64,000 nucleotides of DNA from an uncultured Pseudokineococcus sp. GTDB taxonomy: Bacteria > Actinomycetota > Actinomycetes > Actinomycetales > Quadrisphaeraceae. Both the position numbers and the translations under genes were made by a program. The stretch lies in contig NZ_CANMAA010000012.1 in the NCBI RefSeq assembly GCF_947495735.1, forward strand, positions 48,829 to 112,828. The letters run 5' to 3'. Below are positions 39,603 to 48,577 of the stretch, piece by piece. Position 1 is the stretch's first letter; every line of letters starts with the position of its first letter. Under the pieces are notes generated by a model, which ran no database searches, was not told the origin of the DNA, and saw only the letters and a list, made by a program, of their open reading frames with translations.

Positions 39603-41180
39603 ATGAGCGCAGACGTCGGACCCCGGGTCGGGGTGCCCCAGCAGGGCGCCGGACCCGCGCAGGAGCCCGACCGGCGCGTCCACGCCGCCCCGCGCCGCCG
39701 CTCGTGGACCGACCGCACCCCCTTCGTCCTCGAGCGCGAGGTCTACCGCGGGGACCCGGCCCTCGCGGCGGCCCGTCGCCGCTCCGCGTGGACGACCCCG
39801 CTGCTGCGGCGGGCGGTCCTCGGCGACGCGCTCGTCGCGGCGGTCGTCTCCGGTGTGAGCCTGGTGACGCTGCGGGACATCGGCGTCGACCTCACCCCGC
39901 TCGCCGTCGCCGTCCTCGCGGCCGGCTGCGCGGGCGTGTGGGTGGGCGTCCTCGCCGCCCTGCGCGGCTACGAGTGGCGCCGCGTCGGGGACGGGCCCGA
40001 CGAGTTCTCGAGCATCCTGCGCGCGGCCGTGGCCGTGGTCGCCGCGCTCGGCGTGGCCGCGTTCAGCCTCCAGCTGCTCATGCCGCGCCGCATGGTCCTG
40101 GTCGTCGTCCCGCTGGTCGCCGTCCTCACCGCCCTGCACCGCCACCACCTGCGCGGCTGGCTGCGCCGGCAGCGCCGCGAGGGGCCGGCGGCCCTGCGCA
40201 CCCTCGTCGTCGGCGACGGCGCCAGCGCGCGCGACGTGGTCGACGACCTGCGACGAGCCCCCGACCACGGCATGCACGTCGTCGGCGTGGCCGTGCCGCT
40301 CCCGCACGAGTGGGAGGTGGACGAGGAGGGCTACCCCGCCTGCCTGGGTGCGGTGGCCGAGGTCCCGCAGACGGTCGTCGACCACGACGTCGACGCGGTC
40401 ATCGTCGTGGGCTCGCACCTGTCCGGCCCGGCGCTGCGGCGGCTCTCCTGGGCCCTGGAGCCGACGGGGGCCGACCTCGTCGTGGCGCCCGGGCTCGTGG
40501 AGGTGACGGGCCCGTCCGTCCACCTGCGTCCGGCGGCCGGCCTCTCCCTCCTGCACGTCGAGCGTCCCTCCTCGCGCACCGGTCGCCTCCTCGGCAAGGC
40601 CGCGCTGGACCGCACCCTGGGCACCGCGCTGCTGCTGGCCGCCTCGCCCGTCCTGCTCGCCGCGGCGCTGTCGGTGAAGCTGTCGAGCCGGGGGCCCGCC
40701 TTCTTCGCCCAGCAGCGCGTCGGCGTCGACGGCGCCCTGTTCACCATGTACAAGCTGCGCACCATGGTGGTCGGCGCCGACCGGATGGTCGACCAGCTGG
40801 CCGCCCAGAGCGACCGCGACGGCCTCATGTTCAAGATGCGGTCCGACCCGAGGGTGACGCCGGTGGGCCGGTGGCTGCGCCGCTTCTCCCTCGACGAGCT
40901 GCCCCAGCTGTGGAACGTGGTGCGCGGGGACATGTCGCTCGTGGGGCCGCGGCCCCCGCTGCCGCGCGAGTACGTCGAGTACCACGACTCCGTGCACCTG
41001 CGGCTGCGCGTGCGCCCCGGCCTCACGGGCCTCTGGCAGGTCAGCGGACGGGCGGACCTGTCGTGGGAGGAGTCCATGCGCCTGGACCTGCGCTACGTGG
41101 ACAACTGGTCCCTGGCCATGGACGCGATGATCCTCTGGAAGACCGCCCGCGCGGTGCTGCGCCGCTCGGGCGCCTACTGA
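39603..41180 (+). CDS. Undecaprenyl-phosphate sugar phosphotransferase (initiating)
   Basis: 525 residues, polyprenyl-phosphate hexose-1-phosphate transferase type. The N-terminal part has four or so membrane spans (about 65-165) and a Rossmann-like CoA-binding domain ([20 protein letters not shown]). After a further span comes the catalytic bacterial sugar-transferase domain: [54 protein letters not shown]-like core and [18 protein letters not shown]. It loads the first sugar-1-phosphate on undecaprenyl phosphate and is the only such enzyme in the window, so it may serve both EPS blocks. Confidence 0.93.
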   Translation: [525 protein letters not shown]

Positions 41181-41254
41181 GCGCGGGGCCGCAGGACCAC
41201 CGCCATCCCGCCCGGCCCGTCGCCCGACCTCGTGCTGCCGGTCGGCCCGGAGGA

Positions 41255-41285
41255 TTCACGACTCATCCGCTCGGGTGAGTAGGGT
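41255..41285 (+). promoter_or_regulatory. Promoter region of the cysQDN operon
   Basis: TTCACG (41255-41260) and TAGGGT (41280-41285) are weak -35/-10 candidates. ACTCATCC and GGGTGAGT (41261-41280) form an imperfect inverted repeat between them and could be a regulator site. Confidence 0.4.
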
Positions 41286-41331
41286 CGTCGCCGGCGGTGC
41301 GCGGGGCACCGGTGACCGGGGAGGCAGCGGG

Positions 41332-42144
41332 ATGGTCGGCACCACGACGGACGCGCTGCTGGCGCGCGCGGCGGCTGACGAGGCCGGACGCGTCCTGCTC
41401 GCCGTCCGGGCCGAGCTGGCCGCCGCCGGCGCCGACCGCCGGACGCTCAAGGACGCCGGCGACCGGCGGGCGCAGGACGTGCTGGCTACGTTCCTGGCCG
41501 AGCACCGCCCGGACGACGCGGTGCTCAGCGAGGAGGCCGCGGACGACCCGGCCCGGCTGTCGGCGTCCCGCGTCTGGATCGTCGACCCGCTGGACGGCAC
41601 CCGGGAGTTCTCCGAGGTGGGCGGACCGGGGGAGCCGGGCCGCAGCGACTGGGCCGTGCACGTCGCCCTGTGGGAGGACGGCGACCTCGTCGCCGGCGCC
41701 GTGGCCCTGCCGGCCGCCGGGGTCACCTACGGCACCGAGCCCCCGCCCAGGCGCCCGACCGGGACGCCGCCCGTGCTCCGCCTGGCCGTCAGCCGGTCGC
41801 GCCCGCCCGCCTTCCTCAGCGCCCTCGCGGACGCCCTCGGCGCGGAGCTCGTCCCGATGGGCTCCGCCGGGGTCAAGGCGACGTCGGTGCTGCGCGACGA
41901 GGCGGACGCCTACGTGCACGCCGGCGGGCAGTTCGAGTGGGACTCCGCGGCGCCCGTGGCCGTGGCGCGCGCCGCCGGGCTGCACACCAGCCGCGTGGAC
42001 GGCTCGCCGCTGCGGTACAACCGCCCCGACCCCCGGCTGCCCGACCTCGTCGTCGCGCGCCCCGAGGTGGCCGGGCCCGTCCTGGACGCCCTCGCCCGGC
42101 TGGACCTGACCGAACCCGACGCCCCCGCGGAGGCCGCCCGATGA
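41332..42144 (+). CDS. cysQ: 3'(2'),5'-bisphosphate nucleotidase
   Basis: 270-residue inositol-monophosphatase-fold enzyme that hydrolyses PAP, the by-product of PAPS use, to AMP. Metal site residues are in LSEEAADD (Glu-Glu) and VWIVDPLDGTREFSE (Asp-x-x-Asp-Gly-Thr), with the final Asp in FEWDSAAPVAVARAAG. The ATG at 41332 has GGGGAGG upstream; the earlier GTG at 41275 would add 19 unconserved residues. It overlaps cysD by ATGA, first gene of a three-gene sulfate-activation operon. Confidence 0.92.
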   Translation: MVGTTTDALLARAAADEAGRVLLAVRAELAAAGADRRTLKDAGDRRAQDVLATFLAEHRPDDAVLSEEAADDPARLSASRVWIVDPLDGTREFSEVGGPGEPGRSDWAVHVALWEDGDLVAGAVALPAAGVTYGTEPPPRRPTGTPPVLRLAVSRSRPPAFLSALADALGAELVPMGSAGVKATSVLRDEADAYVHAGGQFEWDSAAPVAVARAAGLHTSRVDGSPLRYNRPDPRLPDLVVARPEVAGPVLDALARLDLTEPDAPAEAAR

Positions 42145-43058
42145 CCCGCTCCACCGCCGGTCGCTACCAGCTCACCCAGCTCCAGGCCCTGGAGGCCGAG
42201 GCGATCTTCATCATCCGCGAGGTGGTGGCCGAGCTGGAGCGCCCGGTGCTCCTGTTCTCCGGCGGCAAGGACTCCATCGTCATGCTGCGGCTGGCCGAGA
42301 AGGCCTTCGCGCCCGCGCCGGTCCCCTTCCCGGTCCTGCACGTCGACACGGGGCACAACTTCGCCGAGGTGCTGGAGCTGCGCGACCGCCGGGCGGCCGA
42401 GCTCGGCGTCCAGCTCGTCGTCGCCAGCGTCCCGGACGCCCTGGAGCGCGGGCTGGTCACCGAGCCCCCGGACGGCACGCGCAACCGGATCCAGACCCCC
42501 GTCCTGCTCGACGCGCTCGAGAGGGGCGGCTACACGGCCGTCTTCGGCGGCGCCCGCCGGGACGAGGACAAGGCGCGGGCCAAGGAGCGCATCTTCAGCT
42601 TCCGCGACGACTTCGGGCAGTGGGACCCGAAGAACCAGCGCCCCGAGGTGTGGGGGCTCTACAACGGGCGCATCCACCCGGGGGAGAGCATCCGGGTGTT
42701 CCCGCTGTCGAACTGGACCGAGCTCGACATCTGGAGCTACATCCAGGCCGAGGGCATCGAGCTGCCGAGCATCTACTACGCCCACGAGCGCGAGGTGTTC
42801 GACCGCGGCGGGATGCTCTACGCCGTCCACGAGGTGTGCCGGCCGCGGGAGGGCGAGGAGGTCTTCACGGCCCGCGTGCGCTACCGCACCGTGGGCGACG
42901 CCAGCCTCACCGCCGCCGTGCGCTCCGAGGCCGACACGGTCGAGAAGATCGTCGAGGAGGTGGCCACCACGCGGATCACCGAGCGGGGGGCGACGCGCGG
43001 GGACGACAAGTTCAGCGAGGCCGCCATGGAGGACCGCAAGCGCGAGGGGTACTTCTGA
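42141..43058 (+). CDS. cysD: Sulfate adenylyltransferase subunit 2
   Basis: 305 residues, the catalytic ATP-pyrophosphatase subunit that forms APS from sulfate and ATP. The PP-loop is VLLFSGGKDSIVMLRLAEKAF at about 34-54, followed by HVDTGHNFAEVLELRD, FGGARRDEDKARAKERIFSFRD and VFPLSNWTELDIWSYI. Full length. It overlaps cysQ and cysN, so stoichiometric translation is likely. Confidence 0.96.
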   Translation: MTRSTAGRYQLTQLQALEAEAIFIIREVVAELERPVLLFSGGKDSIVMLRLAEKAFAPAPVPFPVLHVDTGHNFAEVLELRDRRAAELGVQLVVASVPDALERGLVTEPPDGTRNRIQTPVLLDALERGGYTAVFGGARRDEDKARAKERIFSFRDDFGQWDPKNQRPEVWGLYNGRIHPGESIRVFPLSNWTELDIWSYIQAEGIELPSIYYAHEREVFDRGGMLYAVHEVCRPREGEEVFTARVRYRTVGDASLTAAVRSEADTVEKIVEEVATTRITERGATRGDDKFSEAAMEDRKREGYF

Positions 43059-44353
43059 TGAGCACGACACCGACCACGACGGCCGCCATGGAGCGCACGG
43101 CGGACCTGCTCCGCTTCGCGACGGCCGGCTCGGTCGACGACGGCAAGAGCACGCTCATCGGTCGGCTCCTCTACGACACCAAGACGGTGTTCGAGGACCA
43201 GATCGCCTCCGTGGAGAAGGCGAGCAGGGACCGCGGGGACGAGTACGTCAACCTCGCGCTGCTCACCGACGGCCTGCGCGCCGAGCGCGAGCAGGGCATC
43301 ACGATCGACGTCGCCTACCGCTACTTCGCGACCCCGCGGCGCAAGTTCATCATCGCCGACACCCCGGGCCACACCCAGTACACGCGGAACATGGTGACGG
43401 GAGCCTCGACGGCCGACCTGGCGCTGGTCCTCGTCGACGCCCGCAAGGGCCTGGTGGAGCAGTCCCGGCGGCACGCCTTCCTGGCCACGCTGCTGCAGGT
43501 GCCGCACCTGGTGCTCGCCGTCAACAAGATGGACCTCGTCGACTTCTCCCAGGACGTCTTCGAGGAGATCCGCCGCGACTTCACCGACTTCGCCGCCAAG
43601 CTCGACGTCCCGGACCTGACGGTCGTGCCCGTCTCGGCGCTCGCGGGCGACAACGTCGTCACGCGCTCGGAGCGCACGCCCTGGTACGACGGGCCGAGCC
43701 TGCTGCACCACCTGGAGAACGTGCACGTCGCGAGCGACCGCAACCTCGTGGACGCCCGCTTCGCCGTCCAGTACGTCATCCGGCCGCAGTCCGGGACGCA
43801 CCGGGACTACCGCGGCTACGCGGGGCAGATGTCGGGCGGCGTGCTGAAGCCCGGCGACGAGGTGATGGTGCTGCCCTCGGGCTTCACGACCCGCATCGCG
43901 GCGATCGAGACCGCGGACGGGCCCGTGGACGAGGCGTTCCCGCCGATGTCGGTGACGATCCGGCTGGAGGACGAGCTCGACGTCAGCCGCGGGGACATGA
44001 TCTGCCGGCCCCACAACGCGCCGACGCCGACCCAGGACGTCGACGCGATGGTCTGCTGGATGGACGAGTCCTCCGCGCTCGCCCCGGGGCGCAAGTACGC
44101 CATCAAGCACACGACGCGGACCGCGCGCGCGGTGGTCAAGGAGCTGCAGTACCGGCTCGACGTCAACACCCTGCACCGGGACGAGAGCGGCGGGCAGCTC
44201 GGGCTCAACGAGATCGGCCGCGTCCGGCTGCGGACGACGACGCCCCTGCTCGCGGACGAGTACCGGCGCAACCGGACCACCGGCGGCTTCGTCCTCGTCG
44301 ACGAGGGGACGAACAAGACGGTGGCCGCGGGCATGGTGACGTCGACGGGCTGA
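43058..44353 (+). CDS. cysN: Sulfate adenylyltransferase subunit 1 (GTPase)
   Basis: 431 residues, an EF-Tu-like GTPase that drives APS synthesis by CysD. G1 is AGSVDDGKSTLIGRLL, the switch region carries AEREQGITIDVAYRYF, G3 is DTPGHTQYTRNM, and G4 NKMD. Two beta-barrel domains follow. It is the stand-alone CysN, without a fused CysC domain, which matches a separate APS kinase gene next door. Its ATG overlaps the cysD TGA (TGATG). It ends 6 bp from the convergent kinase gene. Confidence 0.96.
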   Translation: MSTTPTTTAAMERTADLLRFATAGSVDDGKSTLIGRLLYDTKTVFEDQIASVEKASRDRGDEYVNLALLTDGLRAEREQGITIDVAYRYFATPRRKFIIADTPGHTQYTRNMVTGASTADLALVLVDARKGLVEQSRRHAFLATLLQVPHLVLAVNKMDLVDFSQDVFEEIRRDFTDFAAKLDVPDLTVVPVSALAGDNVVTRSERTPWYDGPSLLHHLENVHVASDRNLVDARFAVQYVIRPQSGTHRDYRGYAGQMSGGVLKPGDEVMVLPSGFTTRIAAIETADGPVDEAFPPMSVTIRLEDELDVSRGDMICRPHNAPTPTQDVDAMVCWMDESSALAPGRKYAIKHTTRTARAVVKELQYRLDVNTLHRDESGGQLGLNEIGRVRLRTTTPLLADEYRRNRTTGGFVLVDEGTNKTVAAGMVTSTG

Positions 44354-44359
44354 CGGCCC

Positions 44360-45718
44360 TCACGCGCCGCGGGGGAGCCAGCCCCCGCGGTGCAGCTCCT
44401 CCTCCAGGAGTCGGAGCGCCTCGTCGGGGGGCGTGCGCGAGGTGTCGACGACGACGTCGGCGTCGGTCGGCACCTCGTAGGGGTCGCTGACCCCGGTGAA
44501 GGCGGTCAGCTCGCCCGCTCGCGCGCGGGCGTACAGGCCCTTGAGGTCCCGGCGCTCGCACTCCTCGATCGGCGTGCTGACGTGCACGAGCACGAAGTCG
44601 GCGACCTCCTCCACCATGCGGCGGACCGCCTGCCGGGTGTCGTCGTAGGGCGCGATGGGTGCGCAGAGCGCCACCCCGCCGTGCCGGGCGACCTCGGTGG
44701 CGACGTAGCCGATCCTGCGCACGTTGAGGTCGCGCGCCTCCCGGTCGAACCCCAGCCCGGAGGAGAGCAGCCGGCGGACGACGTCCCCGTCGAGGAGGCT
44801 CACGGTGCGGTCGCCGCGCTCGAGCAGCCTGCGGTGCAGCCCTCGGGCGAGCGTCGACTTGCCCGAGCCCGACAGGCCCGTCATGAGGACCACCAGCCCC
44901 CGGGAGGACCGCGGGGGCATCCAGGCCCGGAGCGCCGACAGCACGTCCCCGGTGACGTCCGAGGGGCTCTCCCCGCGCCGGAGCGCGGCCAGCGACGTCG
45001 CCCACCGGGAGTCCCCCGCGCTGGTGGCGGCCCCCGGGCCGGGCTCCACGGCCTCGTCGACGGCTGCGCGCAGCACCACCCCGTCGTCGGCGCCCAACCC
45101 GCGGAGGACGTGCTCGACCAGGACGTCGTCACCCTCCCCGCGCCAGCACAGGGGCACGGTGACGACGGGGGCGCCCAGCCGCCGCCCCTCGGCGACGGCG
45201 GCGCGCAGGAGGACGTCGGCCGGCACGCCGTCCGGCGTCGGACCGGCCACGGGGACGACGAGGAGGGCGGGGCGGTCTCGACCGGCGCCCTGGACGAGGT
45301 CCTGGTCGGCGCGGACCGGCGGGCGTCGCAGCACCACGGCGGAGCGGGAGCGCAGGTCCGCCCCCGCGGCGACGAGCGCGGGGAGCGACAGCTCGCGCCC
45401 GAGACCCGCCTCGGGCCGGCGCAGCGCCTCGAGGACGCCGGTGACGCCGTCCGCGCGCGCCGGGTCGGGAGCGGCGTCGCGCAGGACCGCGATCGGCGTC
45501 GACTCCTCGTCCAGCAGGAGCACGCCGCCGGCGGCGAGGGTCGCCGCCCGGTCCGGCAGCCGCACCGCGGTGAGGTCGCCCGCCCCCGAGGCGACCGGTG
45601 CTCCCGGTCCTCCGAGCACCGAGGAGCGCGGCAGCAGGCCCTGGAGCACCAGCTCGACGTCGGCCGTGGCCGGTCCGCCGAGGTGGACCGACGGCGTGTC
45701 CAGACGACGAGCTCCCAC
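44360..45718 (-). CDS. cysC: APS kinase fused to a degenerate ATP-sulfurylase-like domain
   Basis: 452 residues from the GTG at 45718. The C-terminal domain (about 270-452) is a complete APS kinase: P-loop GLSGSGKSTLARGL at 281, LLDGDVVRRLLSSGLGF, RRIGYVATEVARHGGVALCAPIAPYDDTR and KGLYARARAGELTAFTGVSDPYE, making PAPS from APS. The N-terminal 255 residues follow the layout of a Sat-type ATP sulfurylase (PUA-like start, LLVVPVAGPTPDGVPADVLLRAA in place of the PLVG-x-T-K segment). However, the QTRNP-x-H-R-x-H site reads VLRRPPVRADQ and the GRDHAG site is missing, so it should be inactive. True sulfurylase activity comes from CysDN. The frame is open to 45973 but low-complexity there. Confidence 0.85.
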   Translation of the reverse strand: MGARRLDTPSVHLGGPATADVELVLQGLLPRSSVLGGPGAPVASGAGDLTAVRLPDRAATLAAGGVLLLDEESTPIAVLRDAAPDPARADGVTGVLEALRRPEAGLGRELSLPALVAAGADLRSRSAVVLRRPPVRADQDLVQGAGRDRPALLVVPVAGPTPDGVPADVLLRAAVAEGRRLGAPVVTVPLCWRGEGDDVLVEHVLRGLGADDGVVLRAAVDEAVEPGPGAATSAGDSRWATSLAALRRGESPSDVTGDVLSALRAWMPPRSSRGLVVLMTGLSGSGKSTLARGLHRRLLERGDRTVSLLDGDVVRRLLSSGLGFDREARDLNVRRIGYVATEVARHGGVALCAPIAPYDDTRQAVRRMVEEVADFVLVHVSTPIEECERRDLKGLYARARAGELTAFTGVSDPYEVPTDADVVVDTSRTPPDEALRLLEEELHRGGWLPRGA

Positions 45719-45990
45719 GCGCCCCTCCGATGCCTCGCGCCCTGCAGTGCCTCGAGCCGAGCATCCCACGTGCCCGGTGGCGGTCGAGGACGGCGCGACG
45801 CCCGCGCCGTCGGGCGCGCCCGCGGGACATGACGGCAGGTGACGGCGCGCGGGGTTCTGGGCCGTTCGGCTGACACGCCTCAGCGCTTGTGCGACAGTGC
45901 TTCTCCCGTGCGGAGGCGCGGCTATCGTGCATCCCCTAGTGGTCACCGGGGGTGATGGTGCGCCAGGCGGCACGGGAACGAGGGGGAACG
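45719..45990. promoter_or_regulatory. Divergent intergenic region, cysC fusion and EPS block 2
   Basis: 272 nt without a gene. TATCGT near 45920 is a likely -10 for the rightward EPS genes, followed by CTAGTGGTCACC with a small GGTCACC palindrome. On the left side no convincing minus-strand -10 was found. AGGGGGAA is the ribosome binding site for the next gene. Confidence 0.4.
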
Positions 45991-47148
45991 ATGCGAGTGG
46001 CTCTCGTCGGGACGCGCGGTGTCCCGGCCCGGTACGGGGGCTTCGAGACCTGCGTCGAGGAGGTGGGTGCGCGACTCGCCTCCCGCGGGCACGAGGTGAC
46101 GGCCTACTGCCGTCGGGGGGTGGCCGACGACGGGCCCCTGCTGCCCGAGCACCGGGGGATGCGTCTCGTCCACCTGCCCGCCGTGCACCGGCGCGCGCTG
46201 GAGACGCTGAGCCACTCGGCGGCGTCCGTCGCCCACCTGCTGCCCCGGGGGACCGACGCGGCGGTGGTCTTCAACTCCGCCAACGCCCCGCTGCTCCCCG
46301 TCCTGCGCGCCCGGGGGATCCCCGTCGCCACGCACGTCGACGGGCTCGAGTGGAAGCGCGCGAAGTGGGGTGGCGCGGGGCGCCGGTACTACCGCAGCGC
46401 CGAGTCCATGGCGGTGCGGTGGTCCGACGCGCTCATCGCGGACGCCCAGGGCATCAGCGACTACTACGCCGCCGAGTTCGGCGCGGCGACGGAGCTCATC
46501 GCCTACGGCGCACCGGACGTCGCCGAGCGCCGGCCCGAGGTCGTCGCGAGCCTGGGTCTCCGGTCGCGCGGCTACCACCTGGTGGTCGCCCGCTTCGAGC
46601 CGGAGAACAACGTGGAGCTCATCGTGCGCGGCTACGTCGCCAGCGGTGCCTCCGAGCCCCTGGTCGTCGTCGGCTGCGCCCCGTACGCGGACGCCTACAC
46701 CGCCCGGGTGCACGCCGCGGCGGACGAGCGCGTGGTCTTCCTCGGCGGCGTCTGGGACCAGGAGGTCCTCGACCAGCTGTACGCCAACGCCCTGACGTAC
46801 CTCCACGGGCACTCGGTGGGCGGGACCAACCCGTCCCTGCTGCGCGCCATGGGCGCCGGTGCGGCCACGCTCGCCTACGACGTCGGCTTCAACCGCGAGG
46901 TGCTGAGGGGGGCGGGGCGCTTCTTCGCCGACGCGGCCGAGCTCTCCGCGCTCCTCGAGGAGGCGGAGGCCTGCCCGGAGGGGGTGGTGCGCAGCGGGAG
47001 GGCGTCGCTCGTGGAGGCCCGGCGCTACGACTGGGACGACGTCGCGGACGCCTACGAGGACCTGTGCGAGCGGCTGGCGGCGCGGCGCCGCTCCGCCCGC
47101 CCGAGCGGCCGCAGGGCGCCCCACCTCGTGGGCGCGTCGGCGCCGTGA
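45991..47148 (+). CDS. DUF1972/GT4-type glycosyltransferase (rhamnosyltransferase-like)
   Basis: 385 residues. The N-terminus RVALVGTRGVPARYGGFETCVEEVG is the DUF1972 signature found in rhamnosyltransferase-like EPS enzymes. The GT-B donor domain has VVARFEPENNVELIVRGY, VFLGGVWDQEVLDQLYANALTYLHGHSVGGTNPSLLRAMGAG. The ATG at 45991 has an AGGGGG ribosome binding site. It is coupled (GTGA) to the CDP-alcohol phosphotransferase gene. Confidence 0.88.
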   Translation: MRVALVGTRGVPARYGGFETCVEEVGARLASRGHEVTAYCRRGVADDGPLLPEHRGMRLVHLPAVHRRALETLSHSAASVAHLLPRGTDAAVVFNSANAPLLPVLRARGIPVATHVDGLEWKRAKWGGAGRRYYRSAESMAVRWSDALIADAQGISDYYAAEFGAATELIAYGAPDVAERRPEVVASLGLRSRGYHLVVARFEPENNVELIVRGYVASGASEPLVVVGCAPYADAYTARVHAAADERVVFLGGVWDQEVLDQLYANALTYLHGHSVGGTNPSLLRAMGAGAATLAYDVGFNREVLRGAGRFFADAAELSALLEEAEACPEGVVRSGRASLVEARRYDWDDVADAYEDLCERLAARRRSARPSGRRAPHLVGASAP

Positions 47149-47924
47149 CGCGGACGACGGACGGGGAGCCGGCCCCCGGGCGCGCCGGGTACGCCGAGAC
47201 CGTGCGGCAGCTGGCCGCGGCGCAGAAGAGCGGCAGGGGCGCGCCGGCCTACTCTCGGTACGTCAACCGGCGCCTCGGGCGGTACCTCGCCGCGGCGGCC
47301 CACCAGGTCGGCGCGACGCCGGACGCGGTCACCGCGGTGAGCGGGCTGACGACCTTCGTCGGCATCGCCGTCCTCGCGCTGGGGTCCCCGTCCTGGGGGC
47401 TGGGCGTCGCCGTGTGCCTCCTGCTCGTGCTGGGGTACGCGCTGGACGCCGCCGACGGCCAGCTCGCCCGGCTGCGCGGGGGTGGTTCGACCGCCGGCGA
47501 GTGGCTGGACCACATGGTCGACTCGGCCAAGATCTCCAGCCTGCACCTGGCGGTGCTCCTGTTCCTGCACCGGTCGGGCGAGGTCGCCGACCACTGGCTG
47601 CTCGTGCCGATGGGGTTCGCGGTCGTGGCGGCCGTGTCCTTCTTCGCGCAGATCCTCAACGAGCAGCTGCTGCGGGGGAGCGGCCAGCAGCGGGCGTCGG
47701 CCGCGGGCCCCGCGTCCGCCGTCGTGTCCCTGCTGAAGGTGCCGACGGACTACGGGCTGCTCTGCCTGGTCTTCCTGCTGCTCGGCGCCCCCGTCGTCTT
47801 CCTCGGCGTCTACGGCCTGATGCTCGCGGCGAGCACCGCGTACCTCGCGCTCGCCCTCGTCAGGTGGCACGGGCAGATGCGCCGCCTGGACGCCGAGCGC
47901 GCCTCGGCGCTGGTCGGGGGCTGA
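47145..47924 (+). CDS. CDP-alcohol phosphatidyltransferase-family protein
   Basis: 259-residue membrane enzyme with about five or six spans. The full signature D-x2-DG-x2-AR-x8-G-x3-D-x3-D is present (Asp101, Asp104, Gly105, Ala108, Arg109, Gly118, Asp122, Asp126). Family members move a phospho-alcohol from a CDP-alcohol to another hydroxyl, making phospholipids or phosphodiester compounds. Residues 1-45 form a soluble extension. Placement between a glycosyltransferase and, two genes on, a TagD-like cytidylyltransferase suggests the CDP-alcohol is made locally and used to modify the glycan or its lipid. Confidence 0.88.
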   Translation: MTRTTDGEPAPGRAGYAETVRQLAAAQKSGRGAPAYSRYVNRRLGRYLAAAAHQVGATPDAVTAVSGLTTFVGIAVLALGSPSWGLGVAVCLLLVLGYALDAADGQLARLRGGGSTAGEWLDHMVDSAKISSLHLAVLLFLHRSGEVADHWLLVPMGFAVVAAVSFFAQILNEQLLRGSGQQRASAAGPASAVVSLLKVPTDYGLLCLVFLLLGAPVVFLGVYGLMLAASTAYLALALVRWHGQMRRLDAERASALVGG

Positions 47925-47926
47925 CG

Positions 47927-48577
47927 GTGGGCCGCCGCGCGCCCGCGACCGTGCTCCTCGTCGCGGTCCTCGCGCTCGCAGCACCGGGGTGCACGGCTCA
48001 GGACGCGCCGTCGGGCCCGGTGGCGACCGCCTCGCCGACGCCGACGGGCTCCGGTCCCACGGGCTCCGGTCCGACGGGCGCCGGTCCGCCGGGCTCCGAC
48101 CAGGGCTCGGCGGCGGCCCCTCCGACGACCGCTCCGACGACCGCTCCGGCGACCACGGGGGCGCCGCCCGCCGTGCCCACGGAGCCCGTCGCGACGCGGA
48201 CGCTGCCTCCCGTCGACGTCGGCGAGGAGGGCCGCTTCGAGAGCGGGCTCGTGGCCACCGTCGAGGAGGTGGTGCCCGTGCGGCTGGACGCGCGGGGGCC
48301 GGGCGAGGTCGCGGGCCCCGGCCACGCGGTCGTCCTGGAGCTCGAGAACGGCTCCTCGGCGCCGGTGGACCTCGCCGGCGTGGCGGTCAGCGCCACCTCC
48401 GAGGACGGCACCCCGGCGGTCCCCAGCTCGAGCTCCGCGGCGGAGCCTCTGACCGGCGCCCTGGAGCCCGGGGGCACCGCGCGCGGCACGTACGTCTTCG
48501 CCGCCCCGGAGGGCGCCTCGCTGCGCATCCAGGTCGAGCAGAACGAGCAGGGCGACGTCGTCGTCGTCGGGCCGTGA
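47927..48577 (+). CDS. Putative lipoprotein with DUF4352-like domain
   Basis: 216 residues. Signal peptide with lipobox LAAPGC near residue 22. Residues about 25-95 are a Gly/Pro/Thr/Ser spacer built from 15-bp and 12-bp DNA repeats. The C-terminal domain (about 95-216) is a beta-sandwich of the DUF4352/telomeric-repeat-like lipoprotein type (GHAVVLELENGSSAPVDLAGVAVSA). Role in the EPS block unknown; it may be an envelope partner. The start GTG lies 2 bases after the previous stop. Confidence 0.78.
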   Translation: MGRRAPATVLLVAVLALAAPGCTAQDAPSGPVATASPTPTGSGPTGSGPTGAGPPGSDQGSAAAPPTTAPTTAPATTGAPPAVPTEPVATRTLPPVDVGEEGRFESGLVATVEEVVPVRLDARGPGEVAGPGHAVVLELENGSSAPVDLAGVAVSATSEDGTPAVPSSSSAAEPLTGALEPGGTARGTYVFAAPEGASLRIQVEQNEQGDVVVVGP

